Assembly (NCBI GenBank): GCA_027718005.1
Contig: JALLOP010000083.1
Span: 1 to 6,038 of the forward strand
Source: Patescibacteria group bacterium AH-259-L07
GTDB taxonomy: Bacteria; Patescibacteriota; Patescibacteriia; UBA2591; UBA6264
Reading direction: 5' to 3'
Length of the DNA stretch: 6,038 bases
Shown here: piece after piece, positions 5,291-6,038 of the stretch
Numbering within the stretch: the first letter of the stretch is position 1
Layout of the letters: every line of letters begins with the position of its first letter
Made by a program: the position numbers and the translations under genes
Notes under the pieces: model-generated
The model's input: only the letters and a program-made list of their open reading frames with translations
Database searches by the model: none
What the model was told of the DNA's origin: nothing

Positions 5291-6038
5291 TTACCGGATT
5301 TTGGTGCCTATGATATCAGGGTCGGTGATACGGTTGGTATTAATGTCAGGCCAATCATGGCGCGGGGCAATCAATCGATAGGAAACCGTAACCGCTTTAT
5401 TGCCAAAGATACGCACAGAATTCTCGTCTGGGAGCAATTCATACCACACATCTGCCTTGCCTTCTGGGGTAAGTGCGACGACCAAATCTTCCCACTCATT
5501 GCCAAACGCCGTGACTTCTCTAAACAGCCACCAATCAGAGCCAGTCTCTGCAGAATCAAAGTCAATTACATACACATACAGATCTGGTATCAGCTGTTCA
5601 AGTTCTCCTTTGCCCACGACTTCTTCTTTAAGACCAACTGTTGAATGGCCGTACGTGGCATACTTTTGTCCGTCAATTTCATAGACCGGGTCAATGGTGG
5701 TAACGGTGAGTTTGTTTACATTCGTGATATTTCTTCCCGTGGTGCCGCTGAAATTAAGGTTTGCGTCGCGAATATCCACACCGCCTCCCCACACTTGAAG
5801 CTTTGTCTGTGGATTCGGCGTCCCAATGCCGACATTGCCCGCTATTGTGAAATCTCCCGTGCTCCTGAAGATATATTTACCCGTGTCGGTTGTTTCATCA
5901 AAATAGAGATCCTTTGCCGGATCAGATCTATTGATAACACCCGCTACTGTTGGCTCGCCGCCACCACCAAAATAGAGTCGTGGAAAAGCGCTAGCACCAC
6001 TACCTCCAGACAACAATAATGTTTTATCGCCAGCAGCT
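5291..6038 (-). CDS. VGIGT-repeat surface protein, C-terminal part (start beyond window)
   Basis: The frame is open to the right edge and encodes the last 248 residues; a TTG at 6016 is just an internal codon (AAGDKTLLLSGG continues through it). Visible residues 1-60 are Gly-rich with 'RLYFGGGGEP'. Residues 68-82 form one NVGIGTPNPQTKLQV repeat like those in the left surface protein. From about 115 a compact C-terminal domain begins with DPVYEIDGQKYATYG, then GLKEEVVGKGEL, a beta strand (PDLYVYVIDF), a Trp-rich stretch (SDWWLFREV), 'ADVWYELLPDENSVRIFG' and 'VTVSYRLIAPRHDWP'. I recall this domain at the C-terminus of many large CPR surface proteins, where its role is uncharacterised; it may be an attachment or assembly module. 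It is a likely operon partner of the 590-aa gene downstream. Being partial, its N-terminal export signal cannot be seen. Confidence 0.85.
   Translation of the reverse strand, partial: AAGDKTLLLSGGSGASAFPRLYFGGGGEPTVAGVINRSDPAKDLYFDETTDTGKYIFRSTGDFTIAGNVGIGTPNPQTKLQVWGGGVDIRDANLNFSGTTGRNITNVNKLTVTTIDPVYEIDGQKYATYGHSTVGLKEEVVGKGELEQLIPDLYVYVIDFDSAETGSDWWLFREVTAFGNEWEDLVVALTPEGKADVWYELLPDENSVRIFGNKAVTVSYRLIAPRHDWPDINTNRITDPDIIGTKIR

Noticed and set aside
5291..6016. TTG at 6016 as the real start of the right-hand surface gene
   Set aside because: The frame stays open to the window edge with similar composition, so the true start is outside; no export signal or Shine-Dalgarno is seen near 6016.
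5357..6019. Overlapping plus-strand open frames (5357-5644, 5400-5684, 5645-6019)
   Set aside because: All lie opposite the right-hand surface gene, whose minus-strand translation shows clear VGIGT and DPVY motifs.
1..6038. CRISPR array, tRNA, rRNA or alternative TGA code
   Set aside because: No regularly spaced repeats with unique spacers and no tRNA- or rRNA-like segment were seen; all genes read through without in-frame TGA and the DUF5678-like gene ends at TGA.

Overview
All convincing genes lie on the minus strand, so transcription runs right to left. The window holds two large, edge-truncated, repeat-rich surface proteins, one complete membrane-anchored extracytoplasmic protein between them, and a compact two-gene cassette (a DUF5678-like small protein plus a retropepsin-like aspartic protease). 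The repeat style (VGIGT-type beta repeats, a 'DPVYEIDGQKYATYG' C-terminal domain, short dispersed palindromes read through in coding frames) most resembles genomes of Candidate Phyla Radiation / Patescibacteria (Parcubacteria-like). This is a recognition-based inference; the window has no rRNA or other phylogenetic marker. No in-frame TGA is needed in any gene, so the standard bacterial code fits.

Region by region, in transcription order: (1) 6038-5291 is the C-terminal 248 residues of a VGIGT-repeat surface protein. (2) After a 41-nt gap made largely of a 14-bp tandem repeat comes a 590-residue protein (5249-3477) with a Lys-rich N terminus, one transmembrane helix and a long exported part ending in an Asp-box-containing beta domain. 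(3) A 188-nt AT-rich gap (3289-3476) holds two adjacent imperfect hairpins and an AT-rich palindrome. (4) The two-gene cassette at 3288-2643 has only 4 nt between its genes. (5) A 104-nt leader (2539-2642) contains a strong structured hairpin and a good Shine-Dalgarno. (6) An 846-codon open frame (2538 to 1, continuing off the left edge) encodes a signal or anchor segment followed by alternating VGIGT and tail-fibre-like 'VFxNGxLQQ' modules.

The surface proteins probably build an adhesive or host-contact cell surface, with the 590-residue protein as a companion membrane-anchored component. The DUF5678/protease pair looks like a separate small module; whether it processes the neighbouring surface proteins cannot be told from sequence. 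The most unusual features are small-scale: two related REP-like palindromes sit in frame inside two different genes, three tandem duplications of different unit length cluster at the 5' end of the 590-residue gene, and the leader of the large surface gene can form two mutually exclusive hairpins that use the same 14-nt arm.
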